A stretch of DNA of 37,430 bases from Opitutaceae bacterium (GCA_002694885.1 NZNM01000058.1:1-37430), one strand, 5' to 3'. Counted from the first letter of the stretch, positions 10,975 through 20,475 are shown. Made by a program: numbers and translations. Notes: generated by a model from the letters alone, not told the origin.

Positions 10975-11823
10975 TCACCCCAACTTCTTCAATTCCACTT
11001 TTCGGAACTGCACCGGGTGACTTTCGGACTGCAGGGAAATGGTGCCTTCGCTAATCATCTTAGGGTGGCCGGCGGCTAGAAGGCGCTGAGCGCTCTCGTC
11101 GCGTTCGTCGAGCTGAGGCTTCTCGTAGAAGAGCACTTCCGTTCCGTTGACGAAGTGGCGAATGGTTTCGTTGCCATACACTTCCGCTTCCGCCGTGACC
11201 CATTGATCGCCGTGATAGGTTTCCGAAGAGGAGTCGGTGCAGTGGGCCAAGATCAACTCCCCATTCATGACCACATTGGTGCCCGGCGTGCAGAGATTCA
11301 TGGTGGAACGCGCATCCGTTCCATTGCCACCCAGAATCTGAGCCTCGATGGAAACCGGAAAGTCCTGATCGACGGTCATCGATTCCGGAGTCTGGCCATG
11401 CAACATCAGACCGCTATTGCGAATGGCCCAGCCAGGACCACCTTTTACTTGCTCGCCAACAAACCGGTACTCGGCTCGAATCCGATAATGGGAATAGGTA
11501 TGCTCGTAGAATAGATGCCCAAATCGCTCCTCGAAAGTCGGGTATTCTTGAGGTTCATACACCACGCTCAGCAAGCCATCCACCACCCTAAAGGTATCCG
11601 CCGGATTTTCGCCTACCTCCGAATAGCGGATCTTCGGCGTCCAACCATCTAGATTGCGGCCATTGAATAGCTGGATCCAGCCATCCGCAGTCCCGCTACC
11701 CGACTTCTGGCCACAGCCAACGATGGAAAATCCCGCGCCCGCTACAAGCAGCTGGCCGATAAAATTACGGCGATTGGTGGAATGCGAATTAGGACAACCT
11801 TCGAGATGCATCGAGTTCATCAA
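10975..11823 (-). CDS. DUF1080 (3-keto-disaccharide hydrolase domain) lipoprotein
   Basis: A 282-aa exported protein. The N-terminus combines a twin-arginine-like NRRNF with a hydrophobic stretch and a lipobox ending at C37 (SIVGC), so a Tat-exported lipoprotein is likely. The mature part begins with the DUF1080 signature GWIQLFNGRNLDGWTP and continues through the concanavalin-like beta-sandwich (NSGLMLHGQ, VSIEAQILGG, HFVNGTEVL) to VQFRKVELKKL. Domain members include 3-keto-glycoside hydrolases and are greatly expanded in Verrucomicrobiota and Planctomycetota. Codons M1, M2 and M5 are all possible starts. It follows the purEK terminator, so it is transcribed separately. Confidence 0.85.
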   Translation of the reverse strand: MMNSMHLEGCPNSHSTNRRNFIGQLLVAGAGFSIVGCGQKSGSGTADGWIQLFNGRNLDGWTPKIRYSEVGENPADTFRVVDGLLSVVYEPQEYPTFEERFGHLFYEHTYSHYRIRAEYRFVGEQVKGGPGWAIRNSGLMLHGQTPESMTVDQDFPVSIEAQILGGNGTDARSTMNLCTPGTNVVMNGELILAHCTDSSSETYHGDQWVTAEAEVYGNETIRHFVNGTEVLFYEKPQLDERDESAQRLLAAGHPKMISEGTISLQSESHPVQFRKVELKKLG

Positions 11824-11828
11824 GTCAC

Positions 11829-11857
11829 AGTTGACGGGATTCGAACGGACGTCAACT
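11829..11857. promoter_or_regulatory. Inverted repeat just upstream of the DUF1080 gene
   Basis: The arms AGTTGACG (11829-11836) and CGTCAACT (11850-11857) are perfect inverted repeats with a 13-nt spacer. They end six bases before the DUF1080 start codon. This may be an operator, or a 5'-UTR hairpin that hides the start. No regulator can be named. Confidence 0.35.
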
Positions 11858-11874
11858 TATCCAATTTTTCTTTC

Positions 11875-11898
11875 AAAAAACGCGACGGGACGTCGCGT
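11875..11898 (-). terminator. Rho-independent terminator after purEK
   Basis: On the minus strand, the arms ACGCGACG and CGTCGCGT pair perfectly over eight bases around a 3-nt loop, and a run of six T follows. It lies about 80 nt after the purK stop and before DUF1080. Confidence 0.85.
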
Positions 11899-11980
11899 TC
11901 CACCTGCCATCCATTGGGAATATAGGTGGAGCTAAACCGCCGGGCGGGCTAAAATTGATCTCAACTTCCAACGATCGCGC

Positions 11981-13105
11981 CTACAATCTAGCTTTCAGCT
12001 CCCTGGCTTTCTCGTAGGCTGCATCTGCTGAATCAGCTAGCACACAAAAATGTCCCATCTTGCGCCCTTTTCGAGCCTCCGCTTTTCCATAAAGATGAAG
12101 CTTGGCGTCCGGATTCTCGAGGATGGCCCTGAAATTCGGGTGGCGGTCGATCCAGGCATCCCCAAGTATATTGACCATGGTGATCGGTCGGAAAAGTTCA
12201 GTTGATCCCAGGGGCAAGCCACAAACGGCCCGAACGAATTGCTCGAATTGAGAGGTGACACAGGCGTCGATGGTGCAGTGACCGGAATTGTGAGGCCGTG
12301 GGGCCAGCTCGTTCACCGCCAAGGCGCCATCCTTGAGAACGAAAAGTTCCACGCCCAGGAGACCGACGAGATCCAGTTTTTGGGCGATCTCTTTGGCTAG
12401 CGATTCCGCTTGTTTTTGCAGTTCTGGTGAAATCCGGGCAGGGACAATGGAGTAGTCGAGAATGTGGTTCGTATGAATATTCTCTGCCACCGGGAAAGTG
12501 GATAGATCTCCTTGCTCATTGGCGGCAACTATGACGGAGATCTCCATACTGAAGTCCATCCAATCTTCCAGCACGGCCCGATGTTTCCCAAATCGACTCC
12601 ATGTCGACTCTGTATCCGTGTCTTCGCTACTTATCTTCAACTGCCCCTTCCCATCGTATCCAAAAGCCGCTGTTTTCAATACAGAAGGCCGTCCTATCTC
12701 GTTTAACGCGTTTTCCAGATCTTCCAGGGAGTCAACAATGGCGAAAGGAGCGCAGGGGATTCCATTGTCTCTTAGAAAATTTTTCTCCCGCTCCCGATTC
12801 TGGCAAATATGCAGTATCTCAGGACGGGGATGTAGCGTCACCCTCTCCTCCAACAACCGGGTCGCTTCCACCGGTACATTTTCGAATTCGTAGGTGACGA
12901 CATCCGCCGAACTAGCCAGACGCTCTAGGGCGGCTTCATCCGAATAGGGAGCATTAATCTCAAGATCGGCGACGTGACCGGCTGGGCAGTTCGCTTGCGG
13001 CTCGTAAACAGTGAATCCGTAACCGAGAGCTCGAGCCGCTTGTCCCGTCATGCGGCCTAGCTGGCCGCCTCCAAGGACACCAATAGTGGAACCAGGTTCG
13101 ATCAT
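11981..13105 (-). CDS. purK: 5-(carboxyamino)imidazole ribonucleotide synthase PurK
   Basis: An ATP-grasp enzyme of 374 aa that makes N5-CAIR from AIR, ATP and bicarbonate in purine synthesis. The N-terminus is the characteristic IGVLGGGQLGRM, followed by YEFENVPVE and the ATP-grasp core (SVLKTAAFGYDGKGQ). LAPRPHNSGH is the conserved active-site segment and the C-terminal HLYGKAEARKGRKMGH is typical. The start is placed at ATG 13105 (MIEPGST), not at the upstream in-frame codon at 13156, which would overlap purE. It follows purE by 28 nt in the same operon. Confidence 0.95.
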   Translation of the reverse strand: MIEPGSTIGVLGGGQLGRMTGQAARALGYGFTVYEPQANCPAGHVADLEINAPYSDEAALERLASSADVVTYEFENVPVEATRLLEERVTLHPRPEILHICQNREREKNFLRDNGIPCAPFAIVDSLEDLENALNEIGRPSVLKTAAFGYDGKGQLKISSEDTDTESTWSRFGKHRAVLEDWMDFSMEISVIVAANEQGDLSTFPVAENIHTNHILDYSIVPARISPELQKQAESLAKEIAQKLDLVGLLGVELFVLKDGALAVNELAPRPHNSGHCTIDACVTSQFEQFVRAVCGLPLGSTELFRPITMVNILGDAWIDRHPNFRAILENPDAKLHLYGKAEARKGRKMGHFCVLADSADAAYEKARELKARL

Positions 13106-13133
13106 GCGACGATTGAAAAAGGTAACCGACGGA

Positions 13134-13625
13134 TTAGTCCAGTTCCATGGCCTCAACTTTGGCCTTTAACGATTCCCGATAGGCGTCCAGCTTGATGCCA
13201 AGCTCGTCATCGGCGGTCGCCAATATCGACACCGCATACAGAGCCGCATTTTTGGCTCCAGGTACGCCAATGGCAAACGTAGCCGTGGGAATGCCGCCAG
13301 GCATTTGCACGATGGAAAGAAGCGAGTCCATTCCTTTGAGAGACTTGGACTCGACCGGCACTCCGAGCACCGGAAGCGTGGTTAAAGCTGAAACCATCCC
13401 CGGCAAGTGAGCCGCTCCACCGGCTCCTGCTATAATGCATTTCAATCCGCGCTCTTTCGCCCCCTTGGCATAATCGTACATCTTTTCCGGTGTACGGTGA
13501 GCGGATACCACCTTGGCTTCATGAGGAACCCCAAAGTCCTTCAAAATTTCCGCTGCTTGAGAAAGTGTGGGCCAATCGGAATTGCTGCCCATAATGATGC
13601 CGACGATTGGTTGTGCTTCTGACAT
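13134..13625 (-). CDS. purE: N5-CAIR mutase PurE (class I)
   Basis: A 163-aa enzyme that converts N5-CAIR to CAIR. Diagnostic motifs are IIMGSNSDW at the N-terminus, [11 protein letters not shown] with the catalytic His, and [11 protein letters not shown]. The ATG at 13625 (MSEAQP) gives the normal length; the frame is open further upstream to 13739 but those residues are not PurE-like. Pairing with purK shows that this organism uses the two-step bacterial route. Confidence 0.96.
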   Translation of the reverse strand: MSEAQPIVGIIMGSNSDWPTLSQAAEILKDFGVPHEAKVVSAHRTPEKMYDYAKGAKERGLKCIIAGAGGAAHLPGMVSALTTLPVLGVPVESKSLKGMDSLLSIVQMPGGIPTATFAIGVPGAKNAALYAVSILATADDELGIKLDAYRESLKAKVEAMELD

Positions 13626-14329
13626 TTCTAAATACTGCGAAAGAGTTGAATAGAACCCCTTTGGATTCGTCAATCCAATCCCCGAACAGATATGGGCGAT
13701 TAAACAGGCTAGCAGCTTATAAGAGAAACTGCGATTCACGGCCTTGATAACTCTAGTTTCATCAGTGCCCTTCGGGCAAATCCCTTAAACGGGACGAAGA
13801 TCCCGCATGCGGAAATGTGGATCAACTTTGGTCGCAAGGCATTGAATTCAAAACTTTTATCCGCAAAGCGGATACCTATTTCCTGAACTCCGCAGAGCGA
13901 GAGAAGGAACTAGCGATTCCGCATTCGCGGGAGAGCGATGTTAGGAACCAAAAACGATAATCTCAAACAACGCTCGTACCTCGCTCGTTGCCTCGACAAG
14001 GCAAATAGGCGTCTCTTGTGCCTCCTCCCGCGACTGCGTGACTAGTCGAGACGATAGGCTTGAACCAATCAAAGTGCATTCAATGGGTCTAGGCATTTAT
14101 ACATCTGCTGCAGTCTTCAGGTGGTACACGACGTCCCGGCGCGTACATCTTTACCCAAATCTGTTCCAATAGATTCGCGGACGTGATAGTGACTCATGCT
14201 TCCGTGTTTAGCAACTAACTACCACACAGTCATTCGTATTCTAACGACTCATACATCCGGGCTTCGTAACCCATCACAAAAGGACTTTGCCAAATCGGCG
14301 AATTCGTGTTCTTTCCCAAACATACGAAT
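13626..14329. other. Noncoding gap of about 700 nt
   Basis: No convincing gene was found. The gap holds several small GC hairpins near the purE side (CCGCATGCGG, ATCCGCAAAGCGGAT, TGCCTCGACAAGGCA), which look like degenerate intergenic palindromes. It must contain promoters for purEK (-) and the AbgT gene (+), but no box stands out. Confidence 0.4.
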
Positions 14330-15880
14330 ATGAGCAGTACTCCGAAAAAATCGTCCCGCAGCTTTCTCGGCGCCTTTCTCAACTGGGTAGAGAAAGCCGG
14401 AAACAGCCTCCCCGATCCTCTAATTCTCTACTTTGGTCTAGCTCTGCTGATCCCCGTCCTCAGCTGGCTCATTTCCTTCATCGGTTGGAGTCGCGTGCAT
14501 CCCGTTACCGGAGAAACGATCGGATTGATCAATCTGATGACCGCTGAGCAGATTCAGCGGATGTTCGTGGAGGCAGAACACAATTTCACCAGTTTTCCAC
14601 CCCTCGGAGCCGTCCTCGTCACCATGCTAGGAATTGGCGTGGCAGAACGAAGCGGACTTATAGGCACCAGCTTAAAGCTACTAGTCGAAGCCACGCCAAG
14701 ATCTCTAATTTCCGTAGTCGTCGTGTTCGCCGGTGTCATGAGTTCCATGGCAGCTGACGCGGGCTACGTCGTGCTAACTCCCCTCGGCGCTGTGCTCTTC
14801 GCGGGCATGGGCCGACACCCGTTGGCTGGCCTGTGCGCCGCGTTCGCCGGAACCGGGGGCGGCTTTTCCGCCAACCTGCTTCTAACCTCCCTCGATCCTT
14901 TGCTATCAGGCTTCACCCAATCGGCCGCCCAATTATACGATGCCGAACGATCAGTGACACCTGATGGCAACTACTTCTTCATGATCGCTTCTGTTCTGGT
15001 CGTCACCACGGCGGGTTGGTTCGTTACTGAACGCATCGTGGAACCGCGCTTGGGCCAATGGAATCCGGATACCGATGACTCAGAGACCGAACATGAAAAG
15101 AAGCAGGACCTGGCCCTTCAAGCCATTACTCCTCTCGAGCGCAAAGGGCTTCGTGGGGCGCTCATCACCGTAATGGTAACCGGCGCGGCCTTAGTCGCTC
15201 TCACCATTCCTCAAAACGCTGTTCTGCGGGACGCTGACGGCACCTTAGGCCCGATGGTGCAGAGCCTGGTCATCATCATCATGCTCTTCTTCATCTTTCC
15301 CGGCCTAACCTACGGATGGATTGTGGGAACGGGTCGGAGCTCCAAGCAGCTGGCCGGAATGATGGGCGACACCATGGCTACTATGGGTGGATACATCGTC
15401 CTAGCCTTCGCCGCCGCCCAATTCGTGGCCTACTTCCAATGGAGCAACATGGGACTGCTCACTGCCCTCACCGGCGCAGAAATTCTTAAGGGAATCGGGG
15501 TCGGGAATCTGCCGCTCATTCTCACCTTCGTCTTCTTGGCTGCGGGGATTAACCTCGTCATCGGATCCGCCTCCGCCAAGTGGGGCATCATGGCCCCGGT
15601 CTTCGTGCCCATGTTCATGGCTCTCGGCTTATCCCCGGAAATGACGCAAGCCGCCTATCGCGTAGGCGACTCGATCACCAACATGATCACACCGCTCAAT
15701 CCCTACTTCCCCATCGTCCTCAGTTTTGCCCTACGCTACGATCGCAAGCTCGGCATCGGCACGCTAGTCAGCTCCATGGTTCCCTACTCCATCGCCTTCG
15801 CCATCGGCTGGACGATTCTCCTGGTCGTTTGGTATCTCCTAGGCCTGCCACTAGGCCCTGGAGCCGGGATCCGTCTTTGA
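14330..15880 (+). CDS. AbgT family transporter
   Basis: A 516-aa integral membrane protein with about ten or more hydrophobic segments. It starts with the family's pattern FLNWVEKAGNSLPDPLILYF and continues with TSFPPLGAVLVTMLGIGVAE, SSMAADAGYVVLTPLGA, a helical-hairpin-like GGGFSANLLLTSLDPLL and, near the C-terminus, SASAKWGIMAPVFVP and SITNMITPLNPYFPI. These are hallmarks of the AbgT family, whose members either import p-aminobenzoyl-glutamate (AbgT) or export antimetabolites such as sulfonamides (MtrF/YdaH); which one applies here is open. ATG 14330 is preferred over GTG 14306. No operon partner is evident. Confidence 0.88.
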   Translation: MSSTPKKSSRSFLGAFLNWVEKAGNSLPDPLILYFGLALLIPVLSWLISFIGWSRVHPVTGETIGLINLMTAEQIQRMFVEAEHNFTSFPPLGAVLVTMLGIGVAERSGLIGTSLKLLVEATPRSLISVVVVFAGVMSSMAADAGYVVLTPLGAVLFAGMGRHPLAGLCAAFAGTGGGFSANLLLTSLDPLLSGFTQSAAQLYDAERSVTPDGNYFFMIASVLVVTTAGWFVTERIVEPRLGQWNPDTDDSETEHEKKQDLALQAITPLERKGLRGALITVMVTGAALVALTIPQNAVLRDADGTLGPMVQSLVIIIMLFFIFPGLTYGWIVGTGRSSKQLAGMMGDTMATMGGYIVLAFAAAQFVAYFQWSNMGLLTALTGAEILKGIGVGNLPLILTFVFLAAGINLVIGSASAKWGIMAPVFVPMFMALGLSPEMTQAAYRVGDSITNMITPLNPYFPIVLSFALRYDRKLGIGTLVSSMVPYSIAFAIGWTILLVVWYLLGLPLGPGAGIRL

Positions 15881-16027
15881 GTTCACCTGCTTAAACTCGC
15901 CCTCGCAGGAGCCGAGTCGTGTTTCACCCAAACATCAATTTCTTGATAGTGAAGCTCGACCTCCGGGCGAGCTTTGGCTATCGTGTTTCCATTGAGCTTA
16001 TTCGCTCAAACAACTTTTTAGATTCTG

Positions 16028-16990
16028 ATGAATCAATTCTCCTTAGACACAAGGCCTCAAGTTGTATCCGTCTTATCAATCTTAGTATATTTCTGCTTCC
16101 TTGTTCCTTCAACTCTTTTACCCGGACAAACCGTTCGGCCACCCGCGAACACAGTCGAATGGCAAATTGCCTTGGCTCGCTAGGGATTATCACCAGGATC
16201 GCTTGACGCCGTCTATGGAAATCAAACGCGAGCAGCTCTTCTCGCCTACCAAACAGCCAAAGGTCTTCCCCTCAGTGGAGATTTCGATTCCGCCACAGCT
16301 AGAGTGCTCAAGATCCAGGAACCTGCCTTCACCCAACTTCAGGTGAGCTAGGTAGCTCTGGATCGCATCCGACCAAAACCTGCTAGTTGGCGAGAACGGG
16401 GACAAATGGATTACCTGGGCTTCAGCTCGATTCTGGAATGGGCAGCCGAACAATCTCAGTCTGATCCGGATTTCATCCTTCAACTGAATCCCGAATTGGA
16501 CTGGAGCCGCATTCGGGCGGGGGCGATCATCAAAGTCCCCAAGATTCCAGCCTATCGAATTTCAGCGCCCGTAGGCCATATTCAAATACACCTTTCCGAG
16601 CGTACCCTACAGGTTTACAACCCCACAGGCCGCATCCTATTTCATTATCCAGTAAGCATCGGTCGGCGAGTAGAAAATCGACCTCACGGCGAACTGCGAA
16701 TCGTAGCCTTCGCCGCGGACCCGAACTATACCTTTGACCCAAAGATCCTCACTGGAGTCGCCCAACGTGAAGGCATCAACAGCCGGTTTATCATTCCATC
16801 AGGACCCAACAATCCGCTCGGCACTCGATGGATCAGCCTCAACCGCCCCGGCTACGGCATTCAAGGAACTCCCGAGCCCGAGCAAGTGGGACGCACCGAA
16901 TCCCACGGCTGCTTCCGGCTAGCCAATTGGAACGCCGATACCGTGTTCGACGCCGCCCGACTGTACATGCCGGTCTACGTAGAGCCCTGA
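16028..16990 (+). pseudogene. L,D-transpeptidase (PG-binding + LysM-like + YkuD) with two in-frame TAG codons
   Basis: One uninterrupted frame of 321 codons encodes a complete L,D-transpeptidase, except for TAG at 16181-16183 (codon 52) and 16349-16351 (codon 108). Order of parts: a signal-peptide-like hydrophobic N-terminus (VLSILVYFCFLVPSTLL); a peptidoglycan-binding repeat (WQIALAR, stop, GLSPGSLDAVYGNQTRAA); a linker (DRIRPKPASWRERG); a LysM-like segment (LNPELDWSRIRAGAIIKVP); and the YkuD catalytic domain with SHGCFR (catalytic Cys at codon 295). Homologous repeats usually read RQGFSPG, so the first TAG stands where Gln is expected. From the ATG at 16406 the catalytic domain could still be made, but without signal peptide or binding domain. 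The enzyme would form 3-3 crosslinks or attach lipoprotein to peptidoglycan. Confidence 0.82.
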
Positions 16991-16996
16991 AGTCGC

Positions 16997-17034
16997 GGCC
17001 ATTTAGTTGAATAAGGTTATGCAATTAAATGGTC
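16997..17034. repeat. Hairpin downstream of the L,D-transpeptidase gene
   Basis: The arms GGCCATTTAGTTG and CAATTAAATGGTC pair over 13 positions (two wobbles) around a 12-nt loop. No T run follows, so it is a poor intrinsic terminator, but it may protect the 3' end of a transcript. Confidence 0.45.
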
Positions 17035-17170
17035 AGCTGGATCCCGTCTCATTGGTTATGATGGAATACTGTATCCCGCAACGCGCCAGCCGGCGCATCC
17101 CCTGATCGGGAAATTGACGTTGGCGATTTGGTTTGGAAAATTCCGATTTCCTCTCAACAACTCGTTGGCA

Positions 17171-18601
17171 ATGGACCCCGTTTTCGTTCTCCTCATTGGG
17201 GTTGTCATCGTCTTCGCTGGCATCCTCCTCCTCAAACTGCACCCTTTCTTCACTCTCATTCTGGCGGCGATGGCTGTAGCCGCGTTCTCCGGCATAGAGG
17301 GGATGACGGAATATTGGCTCGGCGAGGGGAAGTCGCTTGAGGAAGCTTCCAGTCTGGCCAACACGCCTTTCGGGCTCCGCGTCGCCACTGCCTTCGGGGT
17401 CACATGCGGCAAGATCGGAATCGTCATTTGCATGGCCTCGATCATCGGAAAGTGCTTGCTCGATAGCGGAGCGGCCATGCGCATCGTGCTTTCGATTCTG
17501 AAAGCCTTCGGAGAAAAACGGGCTCCTGCCGCTATGGGAGCTAGCGGGTTCTTTCTGGGGATTCCCGTGTTTTTCGATACCGTATTCTACTTGCTCGTTC
17601 CCCTAGCCAAGGGTCTGGCCGCCTCGACTAAGAAAAACTATGGCCTATACGTCTTGGCGATCATCGCTGGCGGCTCGATCGCACACTCTCAGATACCCCC
17701 AACACCCGGACCCCTGTTCGTCGCGGAGGAACTGGGAATAGACATCGGGGCTATGATGCTAGGCGGCATCGCCGTGGGCGGAGTCGCGGCGCTGAGCGGC
17801 ATGGCTTACGCCAAGTGGATCAATCGGCGGCATCCCATCCCCTTCAGGGATATCGAAGAAGGTTCCGATGAGACCCTAAAGAATTGGGATGAGATCGATG
17901 TATCCACATTGCCGCCACTGTGGCTTTCCATCACGCCTATTCTGCTTCCTCTAATTCTGTTATCCGGGAAAACCGTTCTCACCGCCATTGCCGATTCCGC
18001 CGGGTTTGAGCTGTCCGCTTCCGTCAATTCGCTGGTGCAATTTCTGGGGGACAAAAACGTGGCTCTGACCATCGCAGCCAGCATCGGCTTATACACGCTC
18101 TACATAAAAAAGAAAAACGATCCTGGCGCGATGAAACATGCCATGGAGCATTCGCTTTCCAGCGGAGGCATCGTCTTGCTGATCACTTCCGCCGGCGGGG
18201 CATTTGGCGGCATGCTGCAACAGTCCGGCATTCGAAGCGTTGTCGAGCAGTTCGATGTGGCGGGAGGAATCTGGTTTTTGCCTATGGCCTTCGCATTAAC
18301 CGGAATGATACGGACCGTGCAAGGATCGGCCACGGTGGCTATGATTACGTCCGTGGGGATTCTGGCCCCCATGGCCTCTCCGGAAACCCTAGGTTTCCAT
18401 CCGATTTATCTAGCCATGGTAATCGGCTTTGGGGCCAAGCCTGTGCCCTGGATGAACGACAGTGGATTCTGGGTAATCGGCAAAATGAGTGGAATGACTG
18501 TTAAGGAAACACTGATGAATTTTTCAGTTATGGCCTGCATCATGGCCGTAGTCGGATTGATCACCAGCATGATCGCTTCGGTGATTTTGCCGCTGGTATG
18601 A
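17171..18601 (+). CDS. GntP family permease (gluconate/organic acid:H+ symporter)
   Basis: A 476-aa polytopic membrane protein from ATG 17171 (the frame is open to 17114, but those residues are not family-like). It shows GntP-family signatures: an N-terminal hydrophobic pair with LHPFFTLILAAM, FGVTCGKIGIVICMASIIGK, GIPVFFDTVFYLLVPLA, HSQIPPTPGPLFVAEELG, and near the end RTVQGSATVAM and NDSGFWV. The family carries gluconate, 2-keto-3-deoxy sugar acids, glycerate or related acids, which would suit a polysaccharide degrader, but the substrate is not determined. The stop codon lies at the left edge of a degenerate REP-like element. Confidence 0.9.
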   Translation: MDPVFVLLIGVVIVFAGILLLKLHPFFTLILAAMAVAAFSGIEGMTEYWLGEGKSLEEASSLANTPFGLRVATAFGVTCGKIGIVICMASIIGKCLLDSGAAMRIVLSILKAFGEKRAPAAMGASGFFLGIPVFFDTVFYLLVPLAKGLAASTKKNYGLYVLAIIAGGSIAHSQIPPTPGPLFVAEELGIDIGAMMLGGIAVGGVAALSGMAYAKWINRRHPIPFRDIEEGSDETLKNWDEIDVSTLPPLWLSITPILLPLILLSGKTVLTAIADSAGFELSASVNSLVQFLGDKNVALTIAASIGLYTLYIKKKNDPGAMKHAMEHSLSSGGIVLLITSAGGAFGGMLQQSGIRSVVEQFDVAGGIWFLPMAFALTGMIRTVQGSATVAMITSVGILAPMASPETLGFHPIYLAMVIGFGAKPVPWMNDSGFWVIGKMSGMTVKETLMNFSVMACIMAVVGLITSMIASVILPLV

Positions 18602-18645
18602 GAGTTGCCCAGGCTTCAAGCCTGCGTCATGAACAGGGAAGCTAT
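18595..18645. repeat. Degenerate REP/BIME-like element D
   Basis: The element begins with GGTA at the GntP stop, then has CAGGCTTCAAGCCTG (same hairpin core as element A with one change) and, at the same spacing, GAACAGGGAAGC in place of the second core. It is read as a decayed copy of element A. Confidence 0.55.
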
Positions 18646-18660
18646 CTCGGAGAGGAATTA

Positions 18661-18735
18661 TTGTAGGAGCGGGTTTATCCCGCGATATTTTTGTGGTTAA
18701 CCCTGTGGAGATCGCGGCGTAAAGCGCTCCTACAA
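18661..18735. repeat. REP-like inverted pair E
   Basis: TTGTAGGAGCGGGTTTATCCCGCGAT at the left is mirrored by ATCGCGGCGTAAAGCGCTCCTACAA at the right. Each half has its own hairpin (GCGGGTTTATCCCGC at left) and a GTAGGAGC head. The heads resemble the well-known TGTAGGAGCGG REPs of pseudomonads. The rest of the gap to 18924 holds nothing else recognisable. It lies between the convergent GntP and aminopeptidase genes. Confidence 0.7.
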
Positions 18736-18924
18736 TTGCCAGTGAAACATAAACATCTGCTCTTTGGGTTAAGTTGACGCCTATCCGCAAGCGGGATCGC
18801 AAGGCATCGGCCGTCTTGCGCTGCTGGGATCTGAGAGCTCACCATTCACTCATTCTTTTTGGGAATTGGTATTAGAGCCATTACAGAAACAAATGTAAGC
18901 GATATTTGGTTACTTTTAATTTCG

Positions 18925-20382
18925 CTAAAAGCTCTGCAAATACTCGATCAAGAGCCGTACGCCGACGCCCGTGCCAGAGGCTCCTCCTTGATAGTCGCGA
19001 TCCGCTGCTCCCCAGGCGCTGCCAGCGATGTCTAAGTGAACCCAAGGGACATCGCCCACGAAGTTCTTTAGAAAGGCTCCACCTGTTGACGAACCCGCTC
19101 CTGTAGTGGGCGGGCTGATATTCTGCAAGTCGCCCACCGAGCCTTTCATGTCTTTCTCGTGCTGAGGATGAATCGGGAGCGGCCAGACCAATTCGCCACA
19201 GCGCTTTCCTGCAGCGACCAAGGCATCGGTCAGCGAATCATCATTGCCCGTGGCGCCCGAGTACTCATGACCCAGGCCAACGACAACGGCACCCGTCAAG
19301 GTCGCCAAATCTACCACCGAATCTGGCTTGATCGTCTTCTCGGCGTAGGCCAAGGCATCAGCCAAAATGAGTCGGCCTTCCGCGTCTGTATTGAGAATTT
19401 CGATCGTCAGCCCGTTCATGGCAGTGACTAAATCGCCCGGCTTGTTGGCCTTTCCGTCCGGCAGGTTTTCCGAGGCCGGGACCAGAACGTGAACTTCGAC
19501 ATTGAGCTTCAACTGGGCTACCGCCGCCATCGTCCCAAGCACAGCGGCTCCACCCGACATGTCATATTTCATCTCATGCATTTTCGCCGAAGGCTTCAAA
19601 CTGATCCCTCCCGCATCAAAGGTTAGGCCTTTTCCGACGAAACAGACTTTGGAATGGCTCTTTTTCTTCGGGCGATAGACAAGGTGGATAAGATAAGCGG
19701 GCTCCTGCGAGCCCCGGGACACGGAAAGCAGCGAACCCATTTTCATACGCCTCATCGCTTTTTCATCGAACACCTTAATCTTTACCTGATCGGAGCTGGC
19801 CGCGAGGGCTCGGGCCTCTTTCACCAGATCACGGGGACGCATGCAGTTGGCGGGGGTATCTTGCAATCGCCGGGCAAGGCAGTTGGCCTCGCCGATGATA
19901 ACCCCTTTGGAAACTCCCTTTTTGAAATCGCCAGCCGCGATCACGCTAACGCGCTGCAGCGAAACCTCCTTTCCATCACTCTTGAAATCCTGGAGTTGAT
20001 AGGCGCCCATAGACAAGCCTTCAGCCAAGGCCTGTCCCAGGCCCGACGCCTCAGCTTCACCAGCAAGATCGTGTCCCACCGTCACCGATTTGGCCCCAAT
20101 TTTTTCCGCCTTTTTAGCAATCAGGGCCCCACACCGCCGAACCGTTTCTGCCAGCGTATCCAGTTTCTCATCCCCTATGCCCACAAACAGAACTCTCTCG
20201 GCTGGACCTTGCGTCGCATCGGTTAGCCGCATCTCCCTGGCTTTGCCCGAGCAGGATTCTTCGGCCAAAGCGGGAATCTGAACTTCCCACGGCAATATCG
20301 GGTCGGACCCTTCCGCAAGTATGGCCACAAAAAGGTCGGTTCTTGCCAGTTTCCTGTTCGGAGAAGCAGTAGTGATTTTCAT
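18925..20382 (-). CDS. pepA: Leucyl aminopeptidase (M17 family)
   Basis: A 485-aa cytosolic M17 metallopeptidase that removes N-terminal residues from peptides. The catalytic half carries GKGLTFDAGGISLKPS with the metal-binding Lys/Asp, MKYDMSGGAAVLG, the family signature NTDAEGRLIL, and DLATLTGAVVVGLGH. The C-terminal SSTGGAFLKNFV and WVHLDIAG segments complete the fold. The N-terminal macro-like domain is present, so the protein is full length. PepA homologues can also bind DNA in some bacteria; nothing here shows that. The upstream gap contains element B and the end of the Gfo/Idh/MocA gene on the same strand. Confidence 0.95.
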   Translation of the reverse strand: MKITTASPNRKLARTDLFVAILAEGSDPILPWEVQIPALAEESCSGKAREMRLTDATQGPAERVLFVGIGDEKLDTLAETVRRCGALIAKKAEKIGAKSVTVGHDLAGEAEASGLGQALAEGLSMGAYQLQDFKSDGKEVSLQRVSVIAAGDFKKGVSKGVIIGEANCLARRLQDTPANCMRPRDLVKEARALAASSDQVKIKVFDEKAMRRMKMGSLLSVSRGSQEPAYLIHLVYRPKKKSHSKVCFVGKGLTFDAGGISLKPSAKMHEMKYDMSGGAAVLGTMAAVAQLKLNVEVHVLVPASENLPDGKANKPGDLVTAMNGLTIEILNTDAEGRLILADALAYAEKTIKPDSVVDLATLTGAVVVGLGHEYSGATGNDDSLTDALVAAGKRCGELVWPLPIHPQHEKDMKGSVGDLQNISPPTTGAGSSTGGAFLKNFVGDVPWVHLDIAGSAWGAADRDYQGGASGTGVGVRLLIEYLQSF

Positions 20383-20475
20383 ATCTATTAGGCTGTCATG
20401 GAAATTGGATATATTTGATCCCGTACATGGAAGCTGAGTCTCTGAACAAGGGCAAGCCCTAGGCTCTTTTGGAGA

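Noticed and set aside
11835-11860. tRNA 3' end (GTTCGAATCC on the minus strand)
   Set aside because: The string resembles a T-loop, but the flanking bases do not form a T-stem and no anticodon or acceptor arm lies upstream. It belongs to the inverted repeat before DUF1080.
13740-14300. Possible small RNA or gene in the purE-AbgT gap
   Set aside because: Only short GC hairpins and no frame with protein-like composition; nothing could be supported.
19654-20226. 190-codon frame on the plus strand
   Set aside because: It lies entirely antisense to pepA, has no family-like motif and is a shadow of the aminopeptidase codons.
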